Shown here in pieces: positions 25,692 to 33,892 of a stretch of DNA of 56,574 nucleotides (position 1 is its first letter; each line of letters begins with the position of its first letter). The notes beneath the pieces are model-generated. The model was not told where the DNA came from and ran no database searches. It saw nothing but the letters and a program-made list of their open reading frames with translations. Source of the DNA: Ruminococcus sp. Lineage in GTDB: Bacteria > Bacillota > Clostridia > Oscillospirales > Ruminococcaceae. The DNA lies in assembly GCA_017472145.1 (NCBI GenBank), contig JAFUQX010000018.1, forward strand, positions 1-56,574. Direction: 5' to 3'. The position numbers and the translations under genes are program-made.

Positions 25692-27812
25692 TTATGAGTA
25701 AATGGCCATTGCGGCTTCTCCCTCATGAACAGAGAGATATTCCTCATTCAGTTCTTCGAGTATTTTTATAGTAGTATTATCGGCCGGGAAGAGGAAGGAG
25801 TAGTAAATGGGTTCAAACGAATCGACCTCCTCGTTTGTATACCAGATGTCTACACTAATGCCCAGCGTGATTTCGGAATCCTTCAGATCCCCGTCTGCAC
25901 GGGATTCCAGCGCCTCCAGAACGATGTCATATTCATCAAACAAATTCCAGTTGAAATTTGCGCTGAGTTTTCCATGTATATCATCTGATACATACATGTA
26001 CACAGAGCCGCTGACAGTAACTTCATCTTCCTGGAGCTGCTTCAGGGTATCCTTCAGCTCATTCAGACGGTCATACTGTGTCTGGTCGATCTTCTCATAG
26101 TAATAGGCCACAGTCTTGGGAGCGATTTTTTCGCTCACGGCAATATCGATTGTAGTGCTCATTCCCTGAATGATACATTCTGTGGTGAAGTTGAAGTCAC
26201 AGGTTTCAATGCCGCTGTTCAGGCTGATCCAATCTGTAAGATCTGCATTTTTTGTCTCCTCACGGAACATGTCATACAGCTTATGAACCTCTTCATCTGT
26301 ATCAAAGGCGTTGTAATTGTCGTAAATGCAGATAATTTCTGCATCCGGCAGGCCGGTCCAGGCTTCCTGAAAATCCTTGGATTCGCTGACCGCTCTGCTG
26401 AGCTTCTGATATCTGTCCATGGTCATATAAACATTCCGTTTATAGCTGCCGCCGTCCGTCTCAATTTCCAGGAGAACCGGGGTCATGTTATCATGGTCGT
26501 TATACAGATTGCTTACATCGACCTCCGTCTTGTCCAGAGAAAGCTCCAGGCAGTAGGAAACATCACTCAGAATCTCCTGATCGGTCAGCTTGATGCCGTC
26601 CGCCTTGGTCAGAACATAGTCTGTGTAGTTCATGTAGCCATAGTTCCGGACTGTACTGTCAGATAAAACGGTCACACTGTTGATCTCATCCGGAGCAGGG
26701 CGGAAGCTCATAGCAGAATTATAGGCACCGGCCAGTCCGAAATAGATCGCCACATTCAGTACGGCTACGATACCCAGTGTGGGAATAGCCTTTACAAGGT
26801 TCTTCACCTTGCGTGTGGTCAGCAGTTCATACAGGAAGTAAACAAAGACGATAACAACATAGGCGATTATGATCATTGTCCAGTCCGTATAATTGCTGGT
26901 ATATAAAACAATATTCTGGAAAAGACCTACGATCATCACGCTGCACATCGTCATAGCCACAAGAACACGATATACCGCCTGCATAAAGCGGCTGGGTGCG
27001 CTCTGGGAAGCTGTCTCACTGCTTCTGCGGCAGAAAAGGAATCCGCCCACAACAAAATAGATCAGACCCAGCACAAAGCCATATACAATAGAAGGGATAT
27101 GAATGGCCAGGGCACTTACACCCATACCATACTGAATCCCCATAAGCTCAAATACGATGCCTACAACAGGATTGATGCTTGACGCTGTAAAGCTGTTGCT
27201 GATACAGCCGTCGAAAATGGGATTGGACTCTAACGTACCAATGAACAGGGACATCAGGAAGCGAGGGAAAAACAGAACCAATGCTGTAAGAACGATGCTG
27301 TTGAGCAGAGTTCCGGTGAGACCCTTTGCAATGAGGATCGCACCGCCTACCAGAAGGCTGGCCGAGATGCAGTACAATATCCACAGCAGGAGCGTCTTGT
27401 AGGCCAGTGCGATCTTGTCCGGCATGAGCCATGCGCCGATGAGCCCGGTAAGCACCGCTGCAAAAAGGATGATCAGAACCCATGTAATTACAGCGGCTGA
27501 AAAGCTCAGGTACATTGTGCTTCGTGTATGGGGAATGGAATGGTACATGTCACTTGCATTGCGCTTGTTCATAAAGCTGAACATCTGAAGCATCAGCAAG
27601 GGCATGAAGCCCACAAAGGAAAGCAGCAGCCAGGGCAGATAGCTGATGCCTGTATATTGTGTAGGGTGTGTAGGGTTGTCATATTCGCCCAGGGAAATCA
27701 GCATGATTGCTGTAATGCCGGCCATGATAATAACACCAATGATTCCGGTCAGGCGAAGCTGACGCAGGCCCTCTAAGTATAATCCAGGACTAAAACGAAT
27801 TTTCTGTTTCAT
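25692..27812 (-). CDS. ABC exporter permease with large soluble domain
   Basis: This 706-residue membrane protein has about six hydrophobic helices in residues 20-330, then a further membrane segment near 365. A long, mostly soluble C-terminal region with many acidic residues follows. It pairs with the ATPase encoded 19 bases upstream and the GntR regulator before that, the gene order of YtrABC-type exporters. The start at 27812 (MKQKIRF) is preferred because GGAGGAGA lies just upstream; an earlier in-frame start would overlap the ATPase gene. The permease family recalls YtrC-like or DUF6449 proteins. Export of cell-wall-active peptides is a common role but is inferred. Confidence 0.85.
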   Translation of the reverse strand: MKQKIRFSPGLYLEGLRQLRLTGIIGVIIMAGITAIMLISLGEYDNPTHPTQYTGISYLPWLLLSFVGFMPLLMLQMFSFMNKRNASDMYHSIPHTRSTMYLSFSAAVITWVLIILFAAVLTGLIGAWLMPDKIALAYKTLLLWILYCISASLLVGGAILIAKGLTGTLLNSIVLTALVLFFPRFLMSLFIGTLESNPIFDGCISNSFTASSINPVVGIVFELMGIQYGMGVSALAIHIPSIVYGFVLGLIYFVVGGFLFCRRSSETASQSAPSRFMQAVYRVLVAMTMCSVMIVGLFQNIVLYTSNYTDWTMIIIAYVVIVFVYFLYELLTTRKVKNLVKAIPTLGIVAVLNVAIYFGLAGAYNSAMSFRPAPDEINSVTVLSDSTVRNYGYMNYTDYVLTKADGIKLTDQEILSDVSYCLELSLDKTEVDVSNLYNDHDNMTPVLLEIETDGGSYKRNVYMTMDRYQKLSRAVSESKDFQEAWTGLPDAEIICIYDNYNAFDTDEEVHKLYDMFREETKNADLTDWISLNSGIETCDFNFTTECIIQGMSTTIDIAVSEKIAPKTVAYYYEKIDQTQYDRLNELKDTLKQLQEDEVTVSGSVYMYVSDDIHGKLSANFNWNLFDEYDIVLEALESRADGDLKDSEITLGISVDIWYTNEEVDSFEPIYYSFLFPADNTTIKILEELNEEYLSVHEGEAAMAIYS

Positions 27813-27831
27813 CTTCAATCTCCTCCATCTC

Positions 27832-28731
27832 TTACTGATAGTCAAAGGTGTAGCCCAGCGCATCCATCTCGTAGGTAAAGACTTCTTCCAGAGAAAGAGG
27901 CAGGATCTCCAGCAGAATGGGATTCAGCGCACGGAGCTTGGCACTGGCCGCTTCACGATCATTTTTTACGATCATATTGATAACCGTACCCTGACGGCTG
28001 AAGTGCTGTACCACAATGCCCATATTCTCAAAGTCTGTCTTCTCATACTGCTTCGGAAAGGCCGCCTGAATCTTGAACTGCTCGGTTTTCAGATTCTCTA
28101 CATCACTTTGCAGCACCAGACCACCCTTGTGCAGCAGCGCCAGCTGATCACAGGTATCCTCCAGCTCGCGGAGAGAATGAGAGGTGATGACCGCCGTAGC
28201 ATTACGCTCCAGAACATCCTCACAGATCAGCTTTTTTACCAGGTTACGCATGACCGGATCAAGGCCATCGAAGGTCTCATCAAAGAAAATGTAGTCCGGC
28301 TGGATGGACAGAGCCAGCAGCGTGGCCGCCTGCCTGCGCATACCCTTGGAGAAGGTATTCAGCGGTTTTTTCGGGTCAAGCTCAAAAAGCTTTGTCAGCT
28401 TCCGGCATTTCTCTGCCGAGAAGGTGGGGTAGATGCTCTTGTACATCTGCTCCATGCGGTTGATGTTTGCACCAGCCAGGAAATACAGCTCATCCGGCAC
28501 ATAGGCAATACGCTTCTTGACATCAGGATTTTCCCATACAGGCTGGTCATCGATGAGCACCGTTCCCTCGTCCGGCTTGTATACGCCGGTAATCAGACGC
28601 AGGAAAGTGGATTTGCCTGCACCGTTTGAACCAACCATGCCATAAATGCTTCCGTTCTGAATCTCACAGGTGATGGATTCCAGCGCACGGAATCCCGAAA
28701 AATTCTTGCTCAGTTTTTCTGTACGAATCAT
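27832..28731 (-). CDS. ABC exporter ATPase (YtrB-like)
   Basis: This 299-residue ATPase has Walker A GSNGAGKST, a signature-type segment FSKGMRRQ, Walker B DYIFFDETFDGLD (DET rather than DEP) and the H-loop in VITSHSLREL. The C-terminal 80 residues form an extra alpha/beta domain typical of exporter ATPases. Its start overlaps the stop of the regulator gene by 4 bases (ATGA), which implies translational coupling. It energises the permease encoded downstream. Confidence 0.93.
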   Translation of the reverse strand: MIRTEKLSKNFSGFRALESITCEIQNGSIYGMVGSNGAGKSTFLRLITGVYKPDEGTVLIDDQPVWENPDVKKRIAYVPDELYFLAGANINRMEQMYKSIYPTFSAEKCRKLTKLFELDPKKPLNTFSKGMRRQAATLLALSIQPDYIFFDETFDGLDPVMRNLVKKLICEDVLERNATAVITSHSLRELEDTCDQLALLHKGGLVLQSDVENLKTEQFKIQAAFPKQYEKTDFENMGIVVQHFSRQGTVINMIVKNDREAASAKLRALNPILLEILPLSLEEVFTYEMDALGYTFDYQ

Positions 28732-29126
28732 GCTTCATTTCCTCCTTGTTCTTGTTTTTCATATGCAGCTTCCACACAGGCCAGCACACTTTCCTTTGGT
28801 ACACCAGCCAGAGCCATATCCCTGAGCATTTCCGTCAGCTGCGAAAGCTTGGCCAGATGCGTCTCTGTCAGCCGTTGCTTAGCATCCTTGCAAACAAAAT
28901 AGCCCTTTCCCGGTACGGACTGAATCACACCCCGTCTGTCCAGATCGCTGTAGGCCTTCAGAATCGTTCTGGGATTTACGGAATGCTCCATAGCCACATT
29001 GCGTACAGAAGGAATCTGCTCACCCTCACGGAATATATCCGTCAGGATGAAATACTCCAGCTGCTGTGTGATCTGTTCATACACCGGCTGTCTTGATAAT
29101 GCGTCTATCTGAAACATATTCTGCAT
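28728..29126 (-). CDS. GntR-family regulator, YtrA subfamily
   Basis: This 132-residue repressor has an N-terminal winged helix-turn-helix (QPVYEQITQQLEYFILTD ... IPSVRNVAMEHSVNPRTILKAYSDL) and a short C-terminal helical dimerisation part, the length of the YtrA subgroup that controls adjacent ABC exporters. It is the first gene of the operon. Two copies of a palindrome, TGTTGCA-N7-TGCAACA, bracket its promoter and fit autorepression. The inducer is unknown. Confidence 0.92.
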   Translation of the reverse strand: MQNMFQIDALSRQPVYEQITQQLEYFILTDIFREGEQIPSVRNVAMEHSVNPRTILKAYSDLDRRGVIQSVPGKGYFVCKDAKQRLTETHLAKLSQLTEMLRDMALAGVPKESVLACVEAAYEKQEQGGNEA

Positions 29127-29145
29127 TCTCCTTTCTGTCTATGTC

Positions 29146-29172
29146 AGGTGTTGCATCTACCCTGCAACACCT
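29146..29172. promoter_or_regulatory. Operator O1 at the transcription start of the GntR operon
   Basis: AGGTGTTGCA (29146-29155) and TGCAACACCT (29163-29172) are perfect inverted arms around 7 bp, centred just downstream of the -10. The core is TGTTGCA-N7-TGCAACA. Binding here would block initiation. Confidence 0.8.
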
Positions 29173-29174
29173 AC

Positions 29175-29203
29175 AGTATACCACGCCATCTGTTGCATGT
29201 CAA
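29175..29203 (-). promoter_or_regulatory. Promoter of the GntR/ABC exporter operon
   Basis: Minus-strand TTGACA (29198-29203) and TATACT (29175-29180), 17-bp spacer. The -35 box lies inside the spacer of the second operator. Confidence 0.85.
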
Positions 29204-29211
29204 GTGCAACA
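29191..29211. promoter_or_regulatory. Operator O2 over the -35 of the GntR operon
   Basis: TGTTGCA (29191-29197), 7-bp spacer, TGCAACA (29205-29211). It has the same half-sites and spacing as O1 and lies 42 bp from it, about four helical turns. Confidence 0.8.
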
Positions 29212-29276
29212 CATGCAATTCGGCATTTGTCACAAATTATTGATCATGAAAACAGCAGTATTGCACAAAAGAAAAA

Positions 29277-29296
29277 CGAACGCCCGAAGACGTTCG
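29277..29296. terminator. Short hairpin, possible minus-strand terminator
   Basis: CGAACG (29277-29282) pairs with CGTTCG (29291-29296); on the minus strand a T-run follows. No minus-strand gene lies immediately upstream, so its role is uncertain. Confidence 0.3.
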
Positions 29297-29336
29297 CTCT
29301 GAGTATGCAGATGAAAAGAAAACCCTGTCTGCCTAC

Positions 29337-29365
29337 TTGCATTTTGAGAGAATGTGTGGTATACT
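29337..29365 (+). promoter_or_regulatory. Promoter of the cyclophilin gene
   Basis: TTGCAT (29337-29342) and TATACT (29360-29365), 17-bp spacer. Confidence 0.75.
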
Positions 29366-29396
29366 ATGTGTATAATGATTTTTTGGAGGAAGAATT

Positions 29397-29867
29397 ATGG
29401 TTGTTATTGAAATGGAAAATGGAAAAAAGATCGAGATCGAGCTGTACCCGGAGATTGCTCCCATTACTTGTGAGAATTTTGAGAAGCTGGTAAAGGATGG
29501 CTTCTATAACGGACTGACCTTCCATCGTGTCATCCCTGGTTTTATGATTCAGGGCGGCTGTCCGGACGGCACAGGTATGGGCGGTCCCGGCTGGAATATC
29601 AAGGGTGAATTCGCTGCAAACGGCGTTAAGAACGACCTGAAGCATACCCGTGGTGTAATCTCTATGGCCCGTTCCATGAACCCGAATTCTGCCGGCTCTC
29701 AGTTCTTCATTATGCATGAGGATGCACCCCATCTGGACGGTCAGTATGCTGCATTCGGCAAGGTCATTTCCGGTATGGACGCTGTGGATGAGATCGCAGA
29801 AACAGATACGGACTACTACGACAAGCCCATGACTGCTCAGGTTATGAAAAGCGTTACAATCGAATAA
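29397..29867 (+). CDS. Cyclophilin-type peptidyl-prolyl isomerase
   Basis: This 156-residue protein is almost only a cyclophilin domain, with no signal peptide, and should be cytoplasmic. The active-site stretch FHRVIPGFMIQGG holds the catalytic arginine. It is followed by MARSMNPNSAGSQFFI and a C-terminal HLDGQYAAFGKV, all family hallmarks. It speeds cis-trans isomerisation of prolyl bonds in folding proteins. GGAGGAAG lies just before the ATG. It is transcribed from its own promoter, divergent from the GntR operon. Confidence 0.95.
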   Translation: MVVIEMENGKKIEIELYPEIAPITCENFEKLVKDGFYNGLTFHRVIPGFMIQGGCPDGTGMGGPGWNIKGEFAANGVKNDLKHTRGVISMARSMNPNSAGSQFFIMHEDAPHLDGQYAAFGKVISGMDAVDEIAETDTDYYDKPMTAQVMKSVTIE

Positions 29868-29901
29868 GTCCATACGCTGACAAATAATCCGATTTTTATG
29901 T

Positions 29902-29930
29902 ACTGCCGCAGACCTATGCACTGCGGCAGT
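29902..29930 (+). terminator. Hairpin after the cyclophilin gene
   Basis: ACTGCCGCA (29902-29910) pairs with TGCGGCAGT (29922-29930). No clear T-run follows, so it may be a weak terminator or a message-stabilising stem. Confidence 0.45.
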
Positions 29931-29978
29931 TCAAATATCAGTGCCTTTTTTAGGCGCTAAGTGACAAAGAGGTTTCAT

Positions 29979-30395
29979 ATGGCACGCTCAAACAGCTATA
30001 ATACCAAGCAGAAGGAACGCATTCTCAGTCTGCTGATCGAAAACAGCACCAAGCACGCTACAGCCGGCTTCATTGCTCAGCGTTTGCAGGAGCAGGAGAC
30101 ACCTGTGGGGATTGCAACCATCTACCGCTACCTCGACCAGCTGGCAGAGGAGGGGATTATCCGGAAGTACACACTGGACAGCAAGACAGGCGCATGCTAT
30201 CAATATATCGGAGATCCTCATGGATGCAGCGAACATTTTCATCTCAAGTGCATCAAGTGTGAAAAGCTGTTCCATGTGGAGTGTGATTACCTCAGCGATC
30301 TGGGAGATCACATTCTTGCACATCACGGCTTCCGCATCGACCATACAAAGACCGTTCTCTACGGCTGCTGCAAGGATTGCTCCAAAACGGAATGA
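29979..30395 (+). CDS. Fur-family metal or peroxide regulator
   Basis: This 138-residue DNA-binding protein has an N-terminal winged helix (IATIYRYLDQLAEEGII is the recognition region). The metal-binding C-terminal domain contains HFHLKCIKC and a terminal C-C-x-x-C, which would form a structural zinc site. Length and motifs fit Fur, Zur or PerR; the type cannot be fixed from sequence. The start at 29979 follows AAAGAGG; an upstream GTG at 29961 is less likely. The next gene converges immediately, with no room for a terminator. Confidence 0.9.
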   Translation: MARSNSYNTKQKERILSLLIENSTKHATAGFIAQRLQEQETPVGIATIYRYLDQLAEEGIIRKYTLDSKTGACYQYIGDPHGCSEHFHLKCIKCEKLFHVECDYLSDLGDHILAHHGFRIDHTKTVLYGCCKDCSKTE

Positions 30396-30596
30396 TCACC
30401 CGATATCATTATGGTGACTGAAGCCCATATAATCCGTTCTCAGCGGACGCTCATAGATGCGGACCGGGGCCTGATCCAGTGCATTCAATAATGAAGGCGA
30501 ATCCTTCTGCATCCGTGAAGAGGTTCGGGGAGTGTATATTTTCATTTCGTCACAAGGACAGACCGGTGTGTCTTTTTGCACATTCTGTTTTTCCAT
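30396..30596 (-). CDS. Small protein of unknown function (66 aa)
   Basis: I do not recognise it. The frame starts at an ATG with AAGGAG correctly spaced upstream and follows the 142-residue gene by 11 bases, which supports a real gene. It is polar, with one CPC motif near residue 13 and many prolines and arginines, and has no TM helix. The stop abuts the end of the convergent Fur-family gene. It may accompany the upstream protein, for example as a coat or storage-type partner, but this is conjecture. Confidence 0.55.
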   Translation of the reverse strand: MEKQNVQKDTPVCPCDEMKIYTPRTSSRMQKDSPSLLNALDQAPVRIYERPLRTDYMGFSHHNDIG

Positions 30597-30607
30597 TGCA
30601 TTTCTCC

Positions 30608-31036
30608 TTACAAATAAGGCTTTAATCGTTCGATATAGGCTTCTTCCCGGCGGATCATTTCCTTGCCCTGTCTTTTCAGTGCTTCGGAAATACGGGGATT
30701 TTCATTCATAAGCTGTGTCATCTGGATGATGCCCATATTGGTTCCTTGTACCATAAGCTTGGCGATTTCCTTTGTGTCAATACCTCCGATGGAGTGCATT
30801 TTCACATTCACCTCTGTACAGAATTTGGCCATTGTGCCCTGTTCAGCGGGTGTCATATGATTCCGGAGCATCTGTTCGTTCAGCTGCGCTTTCTGTTCCT
30901 TGTAATAATCCAGCTGCTTGTGCAGCTCTGTTTGCAGGCCCGAGTCCTGCGCTTTGGGGAGGATGGCTTCGATGGCATCGATTCCCACGGAAGCATTCTT
31001 ATAATATCCGTTCAGGATACAAGCGGTTTGTTCCAT
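30608..31036 (-). CDS. Helical protein of unknown function (142 aa)
   Basis: This soluble, almost wholly alpha-helical protein looks like a four-helix bundle, with repeated amphipathic segments (AIEAILPKAQDSGL, LHKQLDYYKEQKAQL, IAKLMVQGTNMGI, MIRREEAYIERLK). The size and layout recall ferritin-like DUF2383-type proteins, but the metal ligands are not evident. AGAAAGGATATTG before the ATG gives a fair binding site. It heads a two-gene minus-strand unit with the 66-residue gene. Confidence 0.65.
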   Translation of the reverse strand: MEQTACILNGYYKNASVGIDAIEAILPKAQDSGLQTELHKQLDYYKEQKAQLNEQMLRNHMTPAEQGTMAKFCTEVNVKMHSIGGIDTKEIAKLMVQGTNMGIIQMTQLMNENPRISEALKRQGKEMIRREEAYIERLKPYL

Positions 31037-31116
31037 AACAATATCCTTTCTGTTTTGTGATTGTTCTTATTTTTCCGGATTTGCGCCGGAATATGCATCT
31101 GTTAAAGGAGTTTTTT

Positions 31117-31632
31117 ATGCAAGCAAAAACATATATAAAGGGCATCGGCTACTATTTTTTCGCCGAGATTCTCTGCCTTTTCCTGACTGTAACTCTTGTT
31201 ATGCTGGGAAATCTTTTTTTCAAAATACTTTGTGCCATCTGCTGCATGGGCGTTCTGATTTGTCTGATTGTCAATTTCGCCATCAACTGTGAAAAAAATG
31301 ACCGGAAATATGGCATAAATCGGAGTATGAGACGGCCGCTGCTGCTGGGACTGTCCGCCTCTTCTGCCTATCTTGTTTTTTATTTTCTGCTGCTTCTGGC
31401 CAGACTTCAGATTCTGCCGGATGACTTTTACCGTATCTACAAGCTGCTGAATGCCCCCTTTATGATGATCTGTAATTTTACAGAGTCCGGCGTGCTTGCT
31501 TCGGAGCTGGGAATGGCTGCTCTGATTCTGTTCTTTGTACTCAGTCTTGTGCCCATGGCCGTATGTGTCATTACATATATTATGTGTGCTCGTGACATGA
31601 TACCAGAGGACTTTATGTTTCAGAAAAAGTAA
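31117..31632 (+). CDS. Four-TM membrane protein of unknown function
   Basis: This 171-residue protein has four strongly hydrophobic segments, at about 10-30, 35-55, 78-98 and 140-160, and a short cytoplasmic tail. The ATG at 31117 is chosen because AAAGGAG is correctly placed just before it. No family is recognised. It lies upstream of the amidase and radA genes on the same strand with no clear terminator between, so it may share their transcript. A small hairpin TTCCGG/CCGGAA at 31073-31091 lies before it. Confidence 0.7.
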   Translation: MQAKTYIKGIGYYFFAEILCLFLTVTLVMLGNLFFKILCAICCMGVLICLIVNFAINCEKNDRKYGINRSMRRPLLLGLSASSAYLVFYFLLLLARLQILPDDFYRIYKLLNAPFMMICNFTESGVLASELGMAALILFFVLSLVPMAVCVITYIMCARDMIPEDFMFQKK

Positions 31633-31694
31633 CGGGATATTTTCAGCAGTCAGGACATACACATATACCAAAACTGAATGTAAGGAGTGTGTGT

Positions 31695-32432
31695 ATGCAT
31701 TATACCTGGAAAACTGTAGGAAAACGTCTCCTGGGCCTTGCTCTGGTCATCTCTGTCAGCATCGCTGCTGTATATTTCGGAGGAACAAAGGCCATCGAAA
31801 ATGTGCTTCAGGCCTCTGTTATTAAACAGCCCTATGAAGCACCGGTTATTGTGCTGGATGCAGGACATGGCGGCCTGGACGGAGGCTGCTCCTCTGTGAA
31901 CGGAGTTCCTGAGAAGGGAATCAATCTGAACATCCTGCTGCATCTGCGTGCGCTTCTGCGCATGTATGGCTACAACGTTGAGGTCACAAGGGATACGGAC
32001 TGTTCCATTCATGATGAAGGAATCGAAGGAATCGCCAATCAGAAAAGCTCCGATATGGATAATCGGCTGGCATTGTTCAATGAGTATGACCATGCCATAT
32101 GCCTGTCTGTCCACCAGAATCAGTTCACCGACCCCGCCTACAGCGGAGCGCAGATGTTCTATTCCAATCAGGTGAAGGGCAGCTCTGCACTGGCACAGTC
32201 TATTCAGGACGCCTTTGTCACACATCTTCAGCCGGAAAATAACCGGGAGATCAAGCTTTGCGGAAAGGAGCTGTTTCTCTGTTATTTCAGTGAAAATCCC
32301 ACTGTTATGGTAGAATGCGGATTTCTCTCCAATCCAGAGGAGGCCGCCTTGCTTGAAACGGAGGAATATCAGCAGAAGGTGGCCTTCACCATTTTCAGCG
32401 GACTTCAGCAATATCTGGCAACACTTATATAG
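31695..32432 (+). CDS. cwlD: N-acetylmuramoyl-L-alanine amidase, CwlD-like
   Basis: This 245-residue peptidoglycan amidase has an N-terminal signal-anchor helix (about 11-29) and an Amidase_3 domain. The zinc ligands are H58 (LDAGHGG), E73 and H140 (LSVHQN), with catalytic glutamate E207 in VMVECGF. It cleaves the bond between muramic acid and the stem peptide outside the membrane. Length and lack of a binding repeat match CwlD, which makes muramic-delta-lactam in spore cortex. Whether this organism sporulates is not known, so the symbol is tentative. TAAGGAG sits seven bases before the ATG. radA follows closely. Confidence 0.85.
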   Translation: MHYTWKTVGKRLLGLALVISVSIAAVYFGGTKAIENVLQASVIKQPYEAPVIVLDAGHGGLDGGCSSVNGVPEKGINLNILLHLRALLRMYGYNVEVTRDTDCSIHDEGIEGIANQKSSDMDNRLALFNEYDHAICLSVHQNQFTDPAYSGAQMFYSNQVKGSSALAQSIQDAFVTHLQPENNREIKLCGKELFLCYFSENPTVMVECGFLSNPEEAALLETEEYQQKVAFTIFSGLQQYLATLI

Positions 32433-32459
32433 ATGATCCCAAAGGAAAGGAATGTTAAA

Positions 32460-33872
32460 ATGGCAAGATCCAAGACCATTTACTGCTGCACGGAATGCGG
32501 CTTTGAAACATCTAAATGGAACGGCCGATGTCCTGGCTGCGGAACGTGGAATAGTCTGGAGGAGGAGCTCCTCAGAACCGCACCGGGAGGAAAATCTGGA
32601 AATGTATCCAGAAAAAAGGTGGATCTGTCTGACCGGATCCAGGAGCTGCATCAGATCAGCACAGAGGATGATGTGCGTTATCACACAGGCTGCGGAGAAC
32701 TGGACCGTGTGCTGGGCGGCGGTCTTGTGAAAGGTTCGATCGTTCTCATCGGCGGTGAGCCAGGCATTGGCAAGAGTACATTGCTGCTCCAGATCTGTCA
32801 GTATCTGGGGCAGGAGCACTCCGTTTTGTATGTATCAGGAGAAGAATCTACCCGACAGATCAAGCTCCGTGCACAGCGTCTGGAGGTGGATACGGAGAGC
32901 CTGTATCTGCTGGCTGCTACAGATGCGCAGAGTATATGCGATACGATCGTGTCCTGTGAGCCGGATATCGTCATTATTGACTCCATCCAGACCATGCAGA
33001 TTCCGGAGATATCCTCCAGCCCCGGCAGTCTGACTCAGGTGCGTGAGTGCACCAATCTTTTTATGCAGACAGCCAAAACACAGGAAATTCCGATCTTTGT
33101 CGTTGGGCATGTAAACAAGGACGGTGCAATTGCAGGCCCTAAGGTCATCGAACACATTGTGGATACCGTTCTGCATTTTGAAGGAGAGCGGCATCTTTCT
33201 TATCGTCTGCTCCGGGCCATCAAGAATCGTTTTGGCTCTACCAATGAGGTGGGCGTATTCGAAATGGTCAGCAAGGGACTTCGGGAGGTGCCGAATCCTT
33301 CAGCGATGATGCTTTCAGAGCGGCCTGTGGATGTTTCCGGCACATGCGTGACCTGTGTGATGGAGGGAACACGACCCATTCTGGCAGAGGTTCAGATCCT
33401 GGCCACCAAGAGTGGATTTGCAAGTCCTCGCCGTACAGCCAATGGCATTGATTACAGCCGCATGACGATCATCATTGCCATTCTGGAGAAGCATCTGGGC
33501 TTTCTGTTCAGTACCCTGGATGTGTACCTGAATGTAGTCGGGGGATTTCAGCTGCGTGAACCATCTGGAGACCTTGCGGTTGCCATGTGTCTCTACTCAT
33601 CGCTGGTCGATCGTCCGATTCATCCCCGGCTGGCTGCCTTTGGTGAAATCGGCCTTGGCGGTGAGATACGAAGTGTTTCTTATTTGCAGCAGCGTCTGCG
33701 TGAAGCAGAACGTCTGGGCTTTGAGTATTGCATCGTGCCAAAGCATTCACTTGAAAATATTGATGTACGTTCCTTCAAGATGAAAATTGCTGGAGTGACT
33801 ACACTGAAGCAGGCCTTTATGCTCCTGAACAAGGTGTCGGGAGCAGGAAAGCCGCCTGAAAATAAGGAATAA
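32460..33872 (+). CDS. radA: DNA repair protein RadA/Sms
   Basis: This 470-residue protein has all RadA parts: a C4 zinc finger (C10, C13, C24, C27), a RecA-like ATPase with Walker A GGEPGIGKST at 98-107, the RadA-specific KNRFG motif, and a C-terminal Lon-like domain (GGFQLREPSGDLAVAM). It drives branch migration in recombination intermediates. Start at 32460 follows AAAGGAAAGG by nine bases. It is downstream of the amidase gene by 27 bases. Confidence 0.97.
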   Translation: MARSKTIYCCTECGFETSKWNGRCPGCGTWNSLEEELLRTAPGGKSGNVSRKKVDLSDRIQELHQISTEDDVRYHTGCGELDRVLGGGLVKGSIVLIGGEPGIGKSTLLLQICQYLGQEHSVLYVSGEESTRQIKLRAQRLEVDTESLYLLAATDAQSICDTIVSCEPDIVIIDSIQTMQIPEISSSPGSLTQVRECTNLFMQTAKTQEIPIFVVGHVNKDGAIAGPKVIEHIVDTVLHFEGERHLSYRLLRAIKNRFGSTNEVGVFEMVSKGLREVPNPSAMMLSERPVDVSGTCVTCVMEGTRPILAEVQILATKSGFASPRRTANGIDYSRMTIIIAILEKHLGFLFSTLDVYLNVVGGFQLREPSGDLAVAMCLYSSLVDRPIHPRLAAFGEIGLGGEIRSVSYLQQRLREAERLGFEYCIVPKHSLENIDVRSFKMKIAGVTTLKQAFMLLNKVSGAGKPPENKE

Positions 33873-33892
33873 TAAAAAAGGAGGGATTCATC

